NCBI GenBank assembly: GCA_013397075.1
Contig: VWZS01000184.1
Location: forward strand, 1,369,862 to 1,433,861
DNA length: 64,000 bases
Source of the DNA: Rhabdornis inornatus
Lineage: Eukaryota; Chordata; Aves; Passeriformes; Rhabdornithidae
Direction: 5' to 3'
The stretch's first letter is position 1. The number at the start of each line of letters is the position of its first letter. A program made the position numbers and the translations under genes. Positions 1 to 13,085 of the stretch are shown piece by piece. A model generated the notes under the pieces. The model was given only the letters and a program-made list of their open reading frames with translations. It did not search any database and had not been told where the DNA came from.

Positions 1-3000
1 GTCCAGAGAAGCCAAAGTGCACATCAGAGGTCAGAGCCTTTGGGTCTTTAAAGGTTCTGTAAGGGCATAGCTTTGCTTTTGTGGGGTTTTGCCATCTCCT
101 TCTGCTTTGCAGGAGATTTTTGTCTCCTCTGGTCTCCCTGCATATGTTCCCTAGGCCCTCCACCAGCAGAAAGTGAATGAACTCTCAGAAGGCAGACCTC
201 TCTGCGCCTGTCACCCAGCCACGGACAGTGTGACAGCCACCACAGTGTCACAGTGTTTTACTCACTGCAGGGTGACTCCTCCACAGTGACACTCACGGCT
301 GTTTACACCTCCCGGTTGTTTACACAGCTGACAGTTCCTGCCAAACTTCACAGCATAGCCAGGAGAGTTTGCCTGAGAATGCATTTGGAGACATGCATTG
401 GGCTGTTCCAGAGACGTGATAAGGTGAAAGTGGTAGAGAGCTTTACAGTTTTCCTGGGTGACCAAAATGGTTAGCAGCTCTAACTCCCCAGATACATCAC
501 CATGTTTTTCTAGTCACCATCACACTTTATTCTTCAAGTTCTCCTATATGCCTCTCTCACTTCATGGTGACAAGTGCCACATAAACAATCCTATTATTAA
601 TAGAAGTAATGTATTATGTGTATATATCTTTATGATTCATATATTGTATAATTCATGTAATTACCATTTGAATTCCTTTTTCTAGTTCATGCTCCACAAA
701 TGAAGGTGGTTATTGATGATCCAATGACAAGAAAATACTTTCAGTTCCAATCATTTTCTCGTTACTTTTTCTAATAATGTTTCTTATGCTTACATATGCA
801 CAAGAATTACAATATTTTGAAAGGACGCACTTTTTCTTCAGTGTTAAAAGTCCTCTCCATTTAATATTTAATATGTTCTTGTCTGCTGGCATGTTAGAGG
901 ACAAAAATGCATTGCAAGCTAGAGGCCAAGTTATTTCTCCTGTGAATGCCTTAAAGCACCTAAACAATTTCCTGGTCATGGAAATGTGTCTTGAAGAGAA
1001 TGCAAAATGTATCTCCACGCAGTGGGTAAGACGCTGCTAAAACTCCTTCATAGCCAGCCAGCATTTGTAGCTGCACATGACGTGCTTCCTCCCAGCATCC
1101 CAAGCAAGCACTGATCCCTTTTCTCTCAAGAGCCCACCCTGATCCCGAGATAGGTGGGTGAGGTAATGCAGCTGCCTTTCATGACTGTGACCCAAGAGGG
1201 TGGTGGTGGGTTTGGGTTTTTTTGTAAGATTTTGCCAAAACAGAAAGTCAGAGTTAGCGTGTGCAAAACACATCTAAACAATGGAACACATACAAATTAG
1301 AGTACCCACCCACAACGCCTAATACATAACCAGTGAGTCATTGCCCAGGGCCCAGTGTGAGAAATCTGTGTAGGTGGGTTTTATTTGGCTTTCTTTTTGA
1401 TTGCAGTTGTGCTTCTCTCTAGCTAATAATTATTGCACTCTGAACTAATAAACATAAGGATCTGAGCTTTCCAAGATGTCCAAGTGATACAACATGTCAT
1501 TTGTTAGACTTAAAAGTTTGATCCCTGTGGAAATGCAAATGAGTTATGTCTTAGGACCCTAAATTCTTTGATGCTCATTTGAGTCCAGAGACAAAAACTG
1601 AGACACTAAAGCAGTGGGATGTTCAAAGTAGTAGTGACCAAAACAGTCGCCATTAGCAAGTCATCCAATCACCTAAGGAAAACGTGAAAAGAAATGAACT
1701 GCGATAGTCTGCTGGGGATAAAAGGACACATCACAGACATCACCGGCAGTACTGGCTGCTTTCTCATGGGGCTCAGCAGAGATGCCAAAGGTTTCAAAGG
1801 TGTGGAGCCTGAGCTGCCTTCTCACGCCCAGTGATGGTCCCTCCAGGTCAGGGCTGGGGCTCGCTGGCAGGGCAGCGCAGGGAAGCCACAGTGCCGCTCC
1901 CTCCTCTCTGATCAACCTCTGATAAACAGGGAGAAGCCCAGTCCACAGAGACACAAACTTGGCACTTTTCCTGAGTGCTACACTTCAGAAACACGAATAA
2001 TGAAAGGGCGCATAGCCTAAGCAGTTCCTAAATGCAATTTGACTTTCAGGGGTTTCATTTTAATTATCCTCAGAAGAAGATTTTTCTACACTCCACAATA
2101 ATGAATATTTTTACATTACTTAGAGTAAATGAGTTTTCCAACCAGCCTCTGGAGGGCCTCAAAAAGTTCCAGTGTGGTAATTGCTGCTGGGTGTCTTAAT
2201 GCCACCAACATCTGAGGTTTCCCAGAATATCTAAGTGAACACTAGCTGTAATTTAGTAGCCATGAGTATTGCTTGATGCCATTGCTGCAGGCAGACGTTG
2301 TAAGAAGGCAACAAAATTCTAAGCTGAGGTTTTTTTTAAAGTGCTCATTGCTAGCCTGACATTACCACCACTATTCACTTTTGTTGCAAGCATCAATGGA
2401 ACAATAATTGCAACTTTTTAGGACAGTGAGGCACTTTTGAAAATCCTGTTCTTAGTTTACTGCTTCTGCAGTGCTTCCATTTCATTTTCCTCTTTTCTTC
2501 TTTATTTCTAATGTTTCCACATTCACTTCCTCCATCTCCACTTTGCTATCATGCCAGCCTTTGATTTTAATGTCTTCTCTTTTTTGTCCATAGATTAGGT
2601 GACTGTGAGCCATCCTCACATTGTGACAAGCCACAAAAATCAATAGTTCCCCCCACCTTGGTTGGAACCCTCTTTTCACATCCATGCTTAACCTTGATCT
2701 TATTTAATTGTTCATCTGACCATTACCTCAGCCATAAACAGCAACGCATAACAAAGAAGATTTATTTAAGTGATTCTGTAAGTGCAGTTGCATTCTCAAC
2801 CAGCACTTATTCCAGGAATCTTCAGTGAATGGATAGACTTGCTCACGTCTACTCTTGCACCAATTCAGTATTCAGTGAGATTAGGCTAAGTTTGGTGTTT
2901 TCTGACCTATGGAAATGCTCATGCAAAACACACAGACATGTTTAGGACACCTGCAGTTCATGTTTAAAGTTATGGTGAGAACAGGTCAGCTTATCTAGTG

Positions 3001-6000
3001 GCATGGCAAAGGCTAAATGGCATGAGTCACTTAGACCCCTGACACACTGCAAAAATGCACATCAGAGGGAAGCCATTATTCAAACTCTTGGGCTTGTGCA
3101 GCTTTCCTTTCTTCCATTCTGAATAGGAACACAGCCAGGGCTGACTAGTGTTTCCCCACAGTCTTCTTAAGTCATGGTCTAGACTCAGCAGTTTTGGAAT
3201 GGATTGTAAATTATCCTCTGCGATCCAACCCAGCAGATACCACAGCAAGGAACTTGCTGGGTCTTTTAGTTCCTATGAGATTTTGGTATTCCAGATGGAT
3301 TGAAATTTTTTCTGAAGTCATAACTCTGTACATCCTCAAACATTTATTCAGACGATGTAAGTTCAATGGAAATCTGATAACTCATTACAAACTATGGAAG
3401 CTCCCTTTCATTTGGATGTTTTACAGCCATGCATTTCTTTTCCTCATTCCACTCTAAGTGTTGTATGCTTTTTAGTCTTTTCTTGGAAAGAAGAGTCACT
3501 TGAAGGAAGATGAGTACTTGGCAGTTTCTCTCAGGCCATGATAGACAGCTCTTCTGTGCTCGTGCAGCTTGTTTACTCATGACCTGCTATACTTCACATA
3601 TTCAGAGCTCTGTCTATTGTAAAAACAGAAAAATTGAGATCTCTGCTGAACTGAAAACTTTTAATTTTTTTTCTTTTTAACTATTATTTGCATGGAGAAG
3701 AGAAAACACTAGTGCTTCCTGAAAATCAGAAAGGCATAGGAAAAAACTTCACGTGTAGCTACACGTGCCAGATGCAGTCCACAAGTAGCTCCATTATTCT
3801 TAGTTGTCCTCTCAGTAACCTCTACCTCTTGTGCATAGAAGCACCTGCTTCTCTGACAACAGCAGGCAATTTGGCCTCCAGGGGGGTTATAAGAACCTCC
3901 TCAGCAATTAAGTGGGGACTTACAGTCCCAAGAGCCATTTTCATCTGGAGCACAGTTCCCCTTAAAGTGATAAGTTTAATGCAATGGTATATTAGACAGA
4001 AGAAAAGGAAAAACTACCTTTTTCCTTACATTTGAGGTTTTCTAAATGACCACAGGAGCAAATGCAGGGAATAGGGCTCAATGAAATTATGGAGTGCAAC
4101 CAAACTATTCCAGTGAAGTGTTTTCCAGATGTGCTGAGTAAGACTTTCATTGCCATGAACTGCTGAGAGTTCAGCAGATTGTAAAGGTTCAGATACTACA
4201 AATAGAAAAGTTCAGGGCAGTTTTGACAGTGATATACAAGGAAAGTGAGCAGGTCCCATATTTGCAAATCACATTCTGCTTTTACTCTACCACAACATTA
4301 TCAGGGTTTGGAAGCGTTGTGTGACCTGAAAAATGCTTGGTCTGAGTTTTATTTCATACATGTGAACTACAGCAAGGCCCAGAGCACCCAGCCTTGCAGT
4401 GTGGGTCTCTCTGATGTGGTGTAGCTCCCCAAAACAGCAGCCAGCTAAAAGGAATCAAGCAGCCAATCATGTGCCTGGCTGGGCTGCAGTGTCTGAAAAC
4501 GAAGTGTTCAGAAAAGGGCCCATGGTTTTAGTAATGCCACTAGGGATGTGTGATTGAGTACCTCACTGTGGACAAATACAGCTGGACCATCCATTTACAG
4601 TTGCAGACTATCTTCTCCCAAACCACGCTCCAAACTTCTTGGCCTTTCTTGTACGCTACTATTCATTCCAGTTGTTACCTGTGGTTTTTTACCTTCCCTG
4701 AGCCTGCTTGGAGCCAGATGTTATGACCCACTGCTGGAAGGGACCAGCACAGCTTTCTCAACATCTCTTTGCTGATGCCCTCCCAGCTGGCAGGCTTGGC
4801 TATATGCATTGCTGAAGTGTGGAACCACCAAATACTTTCCACACTGGTTCACTGGCAGCAGAACAGATGTCCCTCAGGTGTTTCAGCCACTTTAACACTG
4901 GAAATCCTGTATTCTGCCACTGTCTGAAACAGCTGGATGTCACTTCTATTTTGATTGTTCTTTAAATCACATAAGCTCTCCCAACCAAGGAATTATTATT
5001 CGACTGAAACCGATTTCAAAAAGGCAGGGACAGAAAGTCTGAAGTCAAGTAATGTTACTTTGAGTCTGTCACAGTTTGGACTTTATGGCTTCTTGTAGTA
5101 CACTAAGTACTACTTAGTCCTGTAGGGTTATTCAGTTTGTGTCTCTCTGGGGTTGTTTTCAGAAGCAGCTGAGCAAAGCCCTGATCATAGGATGAGGGGA
5201 GCAATCTTGTTCCTGTCGTTCAAGGTCAACATCTGAGCTGGATAACTGGCATCATCAGCTACAAGAATACTTCTGTAAACCAAGATGATGCTGTTACTCT
5301 GGTAGGGAGAGAATGTGTTGTACTGCTTTCTGCCATCCTACAGAAGCCTTTCATCTTACCAGTTCCAAGATACTGTCTCAGCTTCAAAACACTAGCAAAG
5401 GTTAGCAAAGAGAGGTTCACCACAATGCTCAAGCACATTATTCCAGCAAGGTCACACCTTTGGAACCTCCAAACCTGTTGCATCTCCCGAAGAGAAAACC
5501 TTATGGAAATTCTGAGATAAATGTCTTTGATTTCTAAGTCTGCTACCCTTACCTGAGAGCAACTGCTCTCCCTTACTTACCCTTGATGAAAGAAAACTGG
5601 AGTTAGGCCTAAGGGCTTAGTATGCCACCTGTGAAAGTCTACCAAAAAACTTAGTGCCTCTTATAATGTTTCTCCAGCTGTTAGCCATGAGGCTCACACT
5701 TGGCTAGTCCTGCACAGAGGAACCTCCTACTTCCCTGATTTTCTTCCTTCCTGGGTCCAGCCAGAAGGTATTTATTAGGAGATATTTACTAGAAGTCTCT
5801 TGTTTCATATCTGTATGAAGACTGAGACAGCTAATCTCACAGAAGGGAAGTATTTACAGTTCCCATCTTTAGGATAAGAAAAGAACAAAATAGGGAAAAG
5901 GCCCAAACTGAAGTAGGATTGCTCAGTAAAAGGGTTTCTTTTCCATTGTCAGTCAAGTGCAGACTAAGAGAAAAACCCTGTCAGCTGTGTGCTCACAAAT

Positions 6001-7344
6001 TAAATGCCTCATTTAATTGCCTCAGTCAGCTACAATTACCCCTATCACCACACAATAAGATGTCTCACCTTGGTTTGTTCCTTGTCTCTTATCACATCTC
6101 AGAATTTCCAGAAATGCAGTATCTTCTAGGTTTATTACTTTTCTCCTGTTGCAAATTAATTAAACTTCCTGCTACCTGCTACCTTTCCTGCAACCCAAGT
6201 TAAAATATGAAACAAATCTTAGACATTTCCTGGAAATTTTTAGCTCATAATTTGAGTTGCACTTTGCTCTCCACTGGCTTCTTCAATGTCATTTCTTGTA
6301 GACCATGGCTCTCAGGTGGTCGTGAAACATCTTGGATAAAGCACCATGATGGTCGTATTCTCATCTATTTTAACTGTTTGTTTGCTTGCTTGCTTCTTTT
6401 CATGGCTGCTGCTGTCCAAAATGAACATTCTTCTAAAATGATGGGGTGAAATGATGCTTCGGGTAACCACTGAGGACAGGAAGCTTCCTATTTGGACAGA
6501 GCTCCCATTCAGTGGAATTTTATTTAATCATTAAATACAGTCTCAGGTGTGCAAAGAAACGTAAATACCAGCATAATTCTGCAATTAGGGCAAAACTCAC
6601 ATTGACCTGAGATGAATTTTTACCTTCAGAGAAGCTGTACGGTTGTTAGTCTGTCTGTAAAATACATATGGCAGCCCTTTCTTCTTCCCATTTAATTAAA
6701 ACTAATACAGTCATCTGAATTCCTTTTATCCACCTGTTCCTTCACTTGAATTCAGAATTTTATACATTTTTCAATGGAAATGCTTTAGACTACCCTACAC
6801 AGACCTTTAATATTTTACTGTTCCTATAAAAAATATCTATCTCATAGATGTTTTGGTTTTTAGAACTATGATCAGATAAAGCAGCATTGTTCAGAAACTG
6901 TTGCTAAATAAAAGAGAATGGGTGGTGCCCTATTTGGCATCTATGCAGCAAGTGATGTGTGATTTATTATTAGCGAGCCAAGTATAAGAGAAGATTATCA
7001 CATGAAGGAGTCCCAGGCTATGGGCTCTGTCATGCATTTTATTTGCTGCTGCTCCCACATTCTGGAAGGATGTGCAATCCAAGCCCTGAAGGAATTTTGC
7101 TTTCACTATGATGAAGTGGCCAAAGTGCCCCAGGAATGCGGAGCAGAGAATTTCTTCCTGCCACAGCCCTGCTCAGGCTGTTTTTCTCTCAGAAATGGGT
7201 AACCAGCCCTTTATGTTGTGCAAGCGCATGCAACAAGAAGCGTGGAAATGGTCTTTATATGCTAGCTTATTTCCATCTGTGCACCATATAGCAGAACTCA
7301 GTCCATCCCCATATTAGCTACAGTGGCCTTATTAAAATTCCTGT
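1..7344. other. Intergenic DNA, no gene recognised
   Basis: AT-rich, CpG-poor sequence. Open frames here are short (about 115 codons at most), overlap on both strands, lack splice context and resemble no family I know. About 6480-6730 is rich in homeodomain-like TAAT/ATTA words and low in simple repeats, so it could be a conserved non-coding element, but this cannot be judged from one sequence. No recent transposon is seen. Confidence 0.6.
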
Positions 7345-7396
7345 GAACAGTTATGGCAAACTTCCTACTGATTTTAATGGGATGTGGATCAGGCGC
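7345..7396 (+). repeat. Ancient amniote MITE-like relic
   Basis: The stretch around 'gattttaatgggatgtggat' resembles the 'TTGACTTCAATGGGAGCAGGATCAGGCCC' type of word that recurs in turtle, crocodile and bird genomes in old Harbinger-type (Chompy-like) MITEs. It is short and diverged. The family match is from memory, so the assignment is tentative. Confidence 0.4.
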
Positions 7397-9235
7397 AGGG
7401 GCCACCAGGATCCAGAACTAGCAGTAATGCAATGATGCATTTTTAGTTTGTGTTTGTGTGCATGCGTCAAACACAAGCCAGCAGGGAGGGCTGCCAGTGG
7501 CACAAGATTAACACAAGGTTTACCGACGGATGAAATATGGAAGTAGTGTCCCGTGGTGATGAGTGTTATTGAAAACTCTAAGACAGGCAGAATGAAAGAA
7601 AACACAAATGCAGAAAAACAAAGTCTCGGTCTGTGCGATTACTGAATACGTGTTAAGAACAACCACAGAGCGCTGGAGACCAGAGCTGACCCAAAGCCGA
7701 GGAGGAAAACACAGAGGCATGGATAAGTGCCATAAATCACTCTGACAGGCCTATCATTAGATCTGAGGGAAAGACCACCTAGAAGGCCAGAGAGAGGGAC
7801 TCACCATGGCTGTCTTCTGCTGGAAAGCATTACTGCTGGAGATATGCTCCTTGCTGTAGAACTGCAGCTTCTGTAAGCAGTTAATAAGAGTGCTTCTTTC
7901 CAGTTAGCATAAAGCAGGAATTGTTCCTCATGTGATAGTAGAACTCTAACTTTGTTGACTGGCCTGTCATAATAACCCAAGAGCAAAGAGTTACGAGATC
8001 ATTTCATTATCACTTCACTATTTAACTATACTGATAAGCTACTAAAAATTATTAGATATGTTTTCTCACAGCTTGGAAACATAGTGTTTATTTTCCTTTC
8101 AAGGAGTGGTTATGACCTCCAGAGGAGACAAGAGTTTTCCGTGATGGGGATTAAAAAAACTTTGTTGTATTGTGTATCTCAACAGCATTTAAACAGGGCA
8201 TTTTGTCAGAGAGAGAGTGAAGGACTGAGATTCTGCCTTTCGTCTCAGTGGCAAAAAGTGTATCTGACAAAAAAGTAATTCTCTTTTACTGTCTGTGTTT
8301 CTAAAAGATATCTATTGTGACCTCTGTTTGTTTACTTTTTCATTGGGAGGAGGAAGCATTTATTAAAAAGTTCACTTGGGAAAATTTGAACTATCATAAC
8401 TTGTTTACAGATGGTCTGTTGACAACTGGCCAGGCTTAAATTTCATGATTCACCTTAATATGCCATAACTGACACACTAGGGTGTGCAAGGAGACTATCA
8501 AACATGAGCTAATTTTGGTCTTCTTGAGGTGATTGATAAACCTGGTGTTGGTTTCTCATGATTCTTGAAGGTAAAATATGCTCACTTACGAGCATCTTGT
8601 CTCTTTTTAAAGAAGAAAACAAACTGCAAAATGCAGCCAAGAAGTGTCAAAATGAATGTTAATCTGATGTTTGAAAAGTTTAATCATATTCCTTGTGCAT
8701 GGGCCATTCCTGATGCCTGGCAGTAAAGTGCTCCAGGCCGAGCTCTATTATGATTAAGCTGAGTGACACTCAACTCGGGTGCACAGCAAATTATGAGGCA
8801 GAGATGAATATTTCCAACTTCCTCATGTGCACATTACCCAGCAAGGGCTTGTCCTGGAGTCTTTTACTAATTATGACCTGAAAGGAAGGGTCAGGTGGTG
8901 TGAGCTGGCTTTCTGAAGCGTCATCAGACCATCAGTTGCTTGGCCAGTTTTTTACTGTACTAAATTCTCCATTTCCAGACTCAAAGAGGAAGTGCATGTG
9001 ACATGCCTCCAGTTTCATCTAGCTGTACTAAGTATAATGAGATCTTAAGGACAGTGTTTTATGAAACAGAGATATTAATTGCATGTTCCTTTCACCTCAA
9101 GTATTGAGGGCCCCACTCCATACCAAACTTAAGCTTCCCAGCCAGTGCTGAGCCTTGTGCTGCTGCAGTGCATGTGCTAATGCTGTCACACTCAGCTAAT
9201 TTAAAGCTAGCTCAGGTGTTGCTGTGCTACACCAG
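7397..9235. other. Intergenic DNA, possible conserved element at 8650-8890
   Basis: No coding potential is visible. Positions 8650-8890 are unusual for the area: no simple repeats, several ATTA/TAAT and TGATTAAG-type words, and mixed composition, as in many amniote conserved non-coding elements. This is an impression, not a measured conservation. Confidence 0.4.
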
Positions 9236-9318
9236 ACACCCACAGAGAGATTAAGTGACTGGCAGTTTTTCATGCAGGAATAGAACTGCACCTTGTAGTC
9301 TATAACACTCCATTTAAC
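9236..9318 (-). repeat. Possible MIR/CORE-SINE relic, reverse
   Basis: The order 'cagagagattaagtgact' ... 'gcaggaatagaactgcacc' follows the reverse complement of the MIR/CORE-SINE body: the TTAAGTRACTTGCCC block, then the GGGATTCGAACC-like block. It is diverged and partly deleted. Confidence 0.35.
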
Positions 9319-9605
9319 ATCAGTATTGTTTTTGCCACTGGTTTCTGCTAAAACTGGGACACTGGATTAGTTGAAAAACCTTGTCAATAGGCAAAAAAAG
9401 ACCCAAACAATAGACACTCTGAAGAGTTGACTAAAACAACTTCCAGCTTCAAGACACAATCAGTATGTGAAGTAACTTCTGGTTTTGTTCCTCAATGCTT
9501 AGTATAGTTGAGAAAAATGGGTAAAATGCACTAGTTAGGGGGCTGTAACATCACAAAAAATTGAACAGGAAAGGTGGTTTAGGCCACCTAAGTGAACTGG
9601 GATGC

Positions 9606-9720
9606 TGTTTCTACTGTCTATCTTTGCCACTAATCTGTTGTGTGACCCTAAAAAAGTCACGTCTTTGAGCTACCAGCTTGAAAAAAATTAATAAAGCCTC
9701 ATTTCAGAGATATAGAAACA
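9606..9720 (+). repeat. MIR-type CORE-SINE relic
   Basis: The segment reads 'tttgccactaatctgttgtg', then 'tgaccctaaaaaagtcac', then 'ctttgagctaccag'. This is the same order as the MIR core (TGCCACT..., TGTGTGACCTTGGGCAAGTCAC, CTCTGAGCCTCAG). The TGTGTGACC and AAGTCAC words are intact. Its age fits a relic shared across amniotes. Confidence 0.6.
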
Positions 9721-12700
9721 CATTTAAAGGACCTCTGTAGCCAACAATAATAATGCGTTTGAAGTATTTTAAAACTGCTGTCCAGTTTTCTGCTGTGCAA
9801 GCTTAGTTGTGTTTGTCCCAAGCACTGAAAAGCACCATTTCTATTTTATCAAAGCTGAAAATATTTCCTGATCATGACAGTCCATGAATTTCATCAGGAG
9901 TTACTTTTTCCGTTTCATATTAGCATTCCTTTAAAGTAGATGGCAGGGTTTGTTCCACGTTTTTTTATCCGTGCTTCTTTATCAATGCAACAATTTTTGC
10001 TAAAGATGGACTGCTCTGTCTTGGACAAGCTATAATGCTTTTCCATAGCACATGATGCCTTGAATCAGATTAAATCCTCCTGCTGTTCCATGAGAGTTGT
10101 ACCTTAAGCCTGTGCATGACAAATATCCTGTCATACGGATGATGGTCTCGTTTTCCCTCTGAGTTTCCAGATGGTGAGAAAACAGGATCTATCTATTTGG
10201 AGTGTTTGAGGGCAACAGGATCTCCATGTCTGCCCTACCATCTGCAGTGCTCCTCACAGCTAAGTACACCTGATCTGCTCAGCAATAGTACCTCTCCGCT
10301 GACAGTGAGCCTGTATCTGTCTGGAAAGGAGATCCTTGGACACTAAGTCAAATCACTCCTCAATGTAATAGCTACTTCCCTTAATCCCTTTAATACATTA
10401 ATAATTCCAAAATTATCTTTGTTAGTTATAAAATGGTAGTGTGTGGGCAGTAACTCTGGAGCAAAGCAATGGAGAGTGCTATTAAGCTGAGTGCCCATCA
10501 ATTTTAACATCAGGGAAAGCAGTTAAAACACCAAACTTTTACTTCAGGGGGCAGTTCCTGTAGGGGTTTTGTACCCCAGAGAATATCTGTTGCCAGTCAC
10601 CACTTCTCCCATGTAGAAAGTTAAGCTGAAACTGTCCACAGTTGTGAAACTCTGTGTTAGCATCAACAGGTAAAACAAGATGAAAAGAAAAAAAAAAAAC
10701 AAAAAACATCAAACACCAAAGAAAGAAATGAAAACCAGAGAGCTGGCCTGGAAATTCTGGTTCTGGCTTCAGGGGCCATCTGAGCTGCCAGCTATGGAGC
10801 AGCTTGGGTGCACTGAATTCAGCATGTGCTCCTCACCACGTCACCTGCACTCAGCCCATCACATTCCTCTTCTGCTGGACCACCCAGACTTCAAAACAGC
10901 ACCAAACAACAAGCTCTTTTTTCCACCAATGATTCTGTTGCAAGAAATGCTGTTCTTTCAACCAGTTTCAAAATCTTCCTTCTCAAAATAATAGCAACTT
11001 GAGGTTTGGGTGGGACAGTATTGACACTGGGAGAAGAATGACAAAGCTAAGACCTAAGACCTGCCATCTAGAAGTGGATTCTAAACAATGAAAAATATCT
11101 CCAGCAAGTACAAAGTAAAGCTCCTCTTTCCCCCTAAATATGAAGCATTCTATTCTATTTGTACTACAATATCATAGAGAGGAGGAAAAAAAATTTTTTT
11201 TTTCCTCTTTTGCCCTCAGAGGGTCAGCTTTATGGCATTTGTGCCACTTTTCCTTCCTGGATATTTGACACACCACATCGATCCTAAAGCTCGATTTTCA
11301 ACTCCAAGAAGCCAAAGAGAATCACAGTGATGTGGCATTCAGGCACAGTCAGCTCTTGTGGTGGTTCCAGCATTCTTGAACCATATGGGCTTTCCCAGGC
11401 TTCTGCCAGGAGCCTTTGCACTGTCCCTTCCTGGATCTGCACACACCACTTCTGCTCCCTTCCCTCACACGCACCCCTCTGTCATTTATACATGTTGTAA
11501 GGCTGGCAGCTGCAAGTGTTTATTGCTGATGTTTATCTTTGTGTACTGACTGTTGCTCTCTCCTCATGTAATTTTATTGTTTTTCTATCCTTAATGCCTG
11601 TTATTTGTTGGCAAAAGAAAGCTACTGAAAGAGCAACAAAAAGTGCTCCGGAGCAGAGAAGTGTGCAGTGCAAAGAGAGATTGGATGGAACCTCTTGTTT
11701 CCACTCCATGGACTTTGGTTTGTGGTCATTTGAAGTGGGGCATTTTTCCCACAGCTCCTTTTCAAAAGCACATCTCTTCAAGAAGCCAGGCATGGATGCA
11801 GTGGCCACTCCAGGCTGGGGGGCAGGTGGGGACCCTGGTGGAGGTGACGCTTGGTGGGAGAGGGCAGCTGGTGGCAGCAACATCTCCCCCAGTACACCTA
11901 ATGCAGGTTATTTTCTCAATGCTTTAACATGTGGGCTTGCTCACTGAATAGCCTCGATTCAGAAATCAACTGCCAACAATTTTTTGTGAGATGCACCTGC
12001 AGAAAGTCATCAACACCAAAAAGGAGAGAAATTGAGGGCAAAGAATAGTGCATCACATGACAGAATGGGAAAATGTACTGCCACACAGCTGAGACTGGTG
12101 CTTCTGACAAGGAGTACAAAACATCCCACTGCGAGTTTTCTTTTGAACAGCCCCAGGTTACAATGTTTGACCACAAGCCCAGTCCTTTTGACATTTAGAG
12201 GCAGTGTGTTCAAGACCATCTTTGATATCTAAAGCCTCATTGATATTTTCATCAATGATGTGTTCAAAAATTTTGGTTTAACCTCATCACTGCCGACCAC
12301 CCCAGCCATAATCAGTAAATCCTGTCAGTGTATGTGTGTTTAAATGCAAACTAATACACCGACCCACAGCTTGCAGAAAGAACATCTGATTGCATTGCAG
12401 GTTTGATGTCTTGGTAGATCAGAGAGTTTATTGCAGAAGAGGTGGAAGACAGCGAAAGAAAGATAGAAAGTGGTACTGGAAATTAATATGCCGTAACAGA
12501 CAGTGTTAATCTACTTTATTTTCTGTTCATACCATGAGATTTAGCTTGCCGCTAATGGAAACATTTGAGCATGTCTTTAGGTGATGGACACAAAGGGATG
12601 GAAATCAGACAGTCTATACCAATGGAGATGATACACTTCCAGTAAAATTCCCAATGTTTTTTTCTGTTCAACGGAAAGCAAATTTCAGAATGAGTGTTAA

Positions 12701-12990
12701 CAGCGCAGAAGAGAGTACTGAACTTTGAAGTTGTCAATAGCAGTGTACTTGTCTAGAAAATTCTTTTCCTGGCTCATTCCACAATTTCCTGTTCTGGTTA
12801 GGCTTTGTGTTTTCTAACATTTTTACTCATTGACTTTATTCTGAATCCCTGATTCAGCCAGATGCTCTTTCAGAAGATGAACCAGAAGCCCTGAAAAAGT
12901 CTATTCCCCTTTAACAATGCATTTAAGTACAGGGTTGATATTGAACATATTAGTAATTTCACGGTTAACAGTACATCAACTTAAAAAGTC
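9721..12990. other. Intergenic DNA, no gene recognised
   Basis: No gene is supported. The longest frame (11516-11947, + strand, 143 codons) overlaps other open frames on both strands and has no recognisable motif. At 11182-11207 an A-run/T-run inverted repeat (gagg, A8, T10, cctc) could form a simple hairpin. A degenerate A-rich tract begins near 10686. Confidence 0.55.
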
Positions 12991-13085
12991 TTGGCCATGA
13001 TTCAGCAACATATCCCTATTCAGCAAAATGCTTAAGCACTTTAAATTCTATGGACTTCAATAAGATTTAAGCCTGTACTTAGGAA
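12991..13085 (+). repeat. Ancient MITE-like relic (Chompy type)
   Basis: Words such as 'gattcagcaa', 'cagcaaaatgcttaagcac' and 'atggacttcaataagattta' occur in the order of an archosaur/turtle palindromic MITE. Its known body carries GGATTCAGCAAAGCACTTAAGCA and CATTGACTTCAATGGGA. It is diverged, and the family call rests on remembered consensus words. Confidence 0.5.

Noticed and set aside
11516..11947. 143-codon + frame
   Set aside because: Several overlapping frames on both strands, no domain, no conserved motif.
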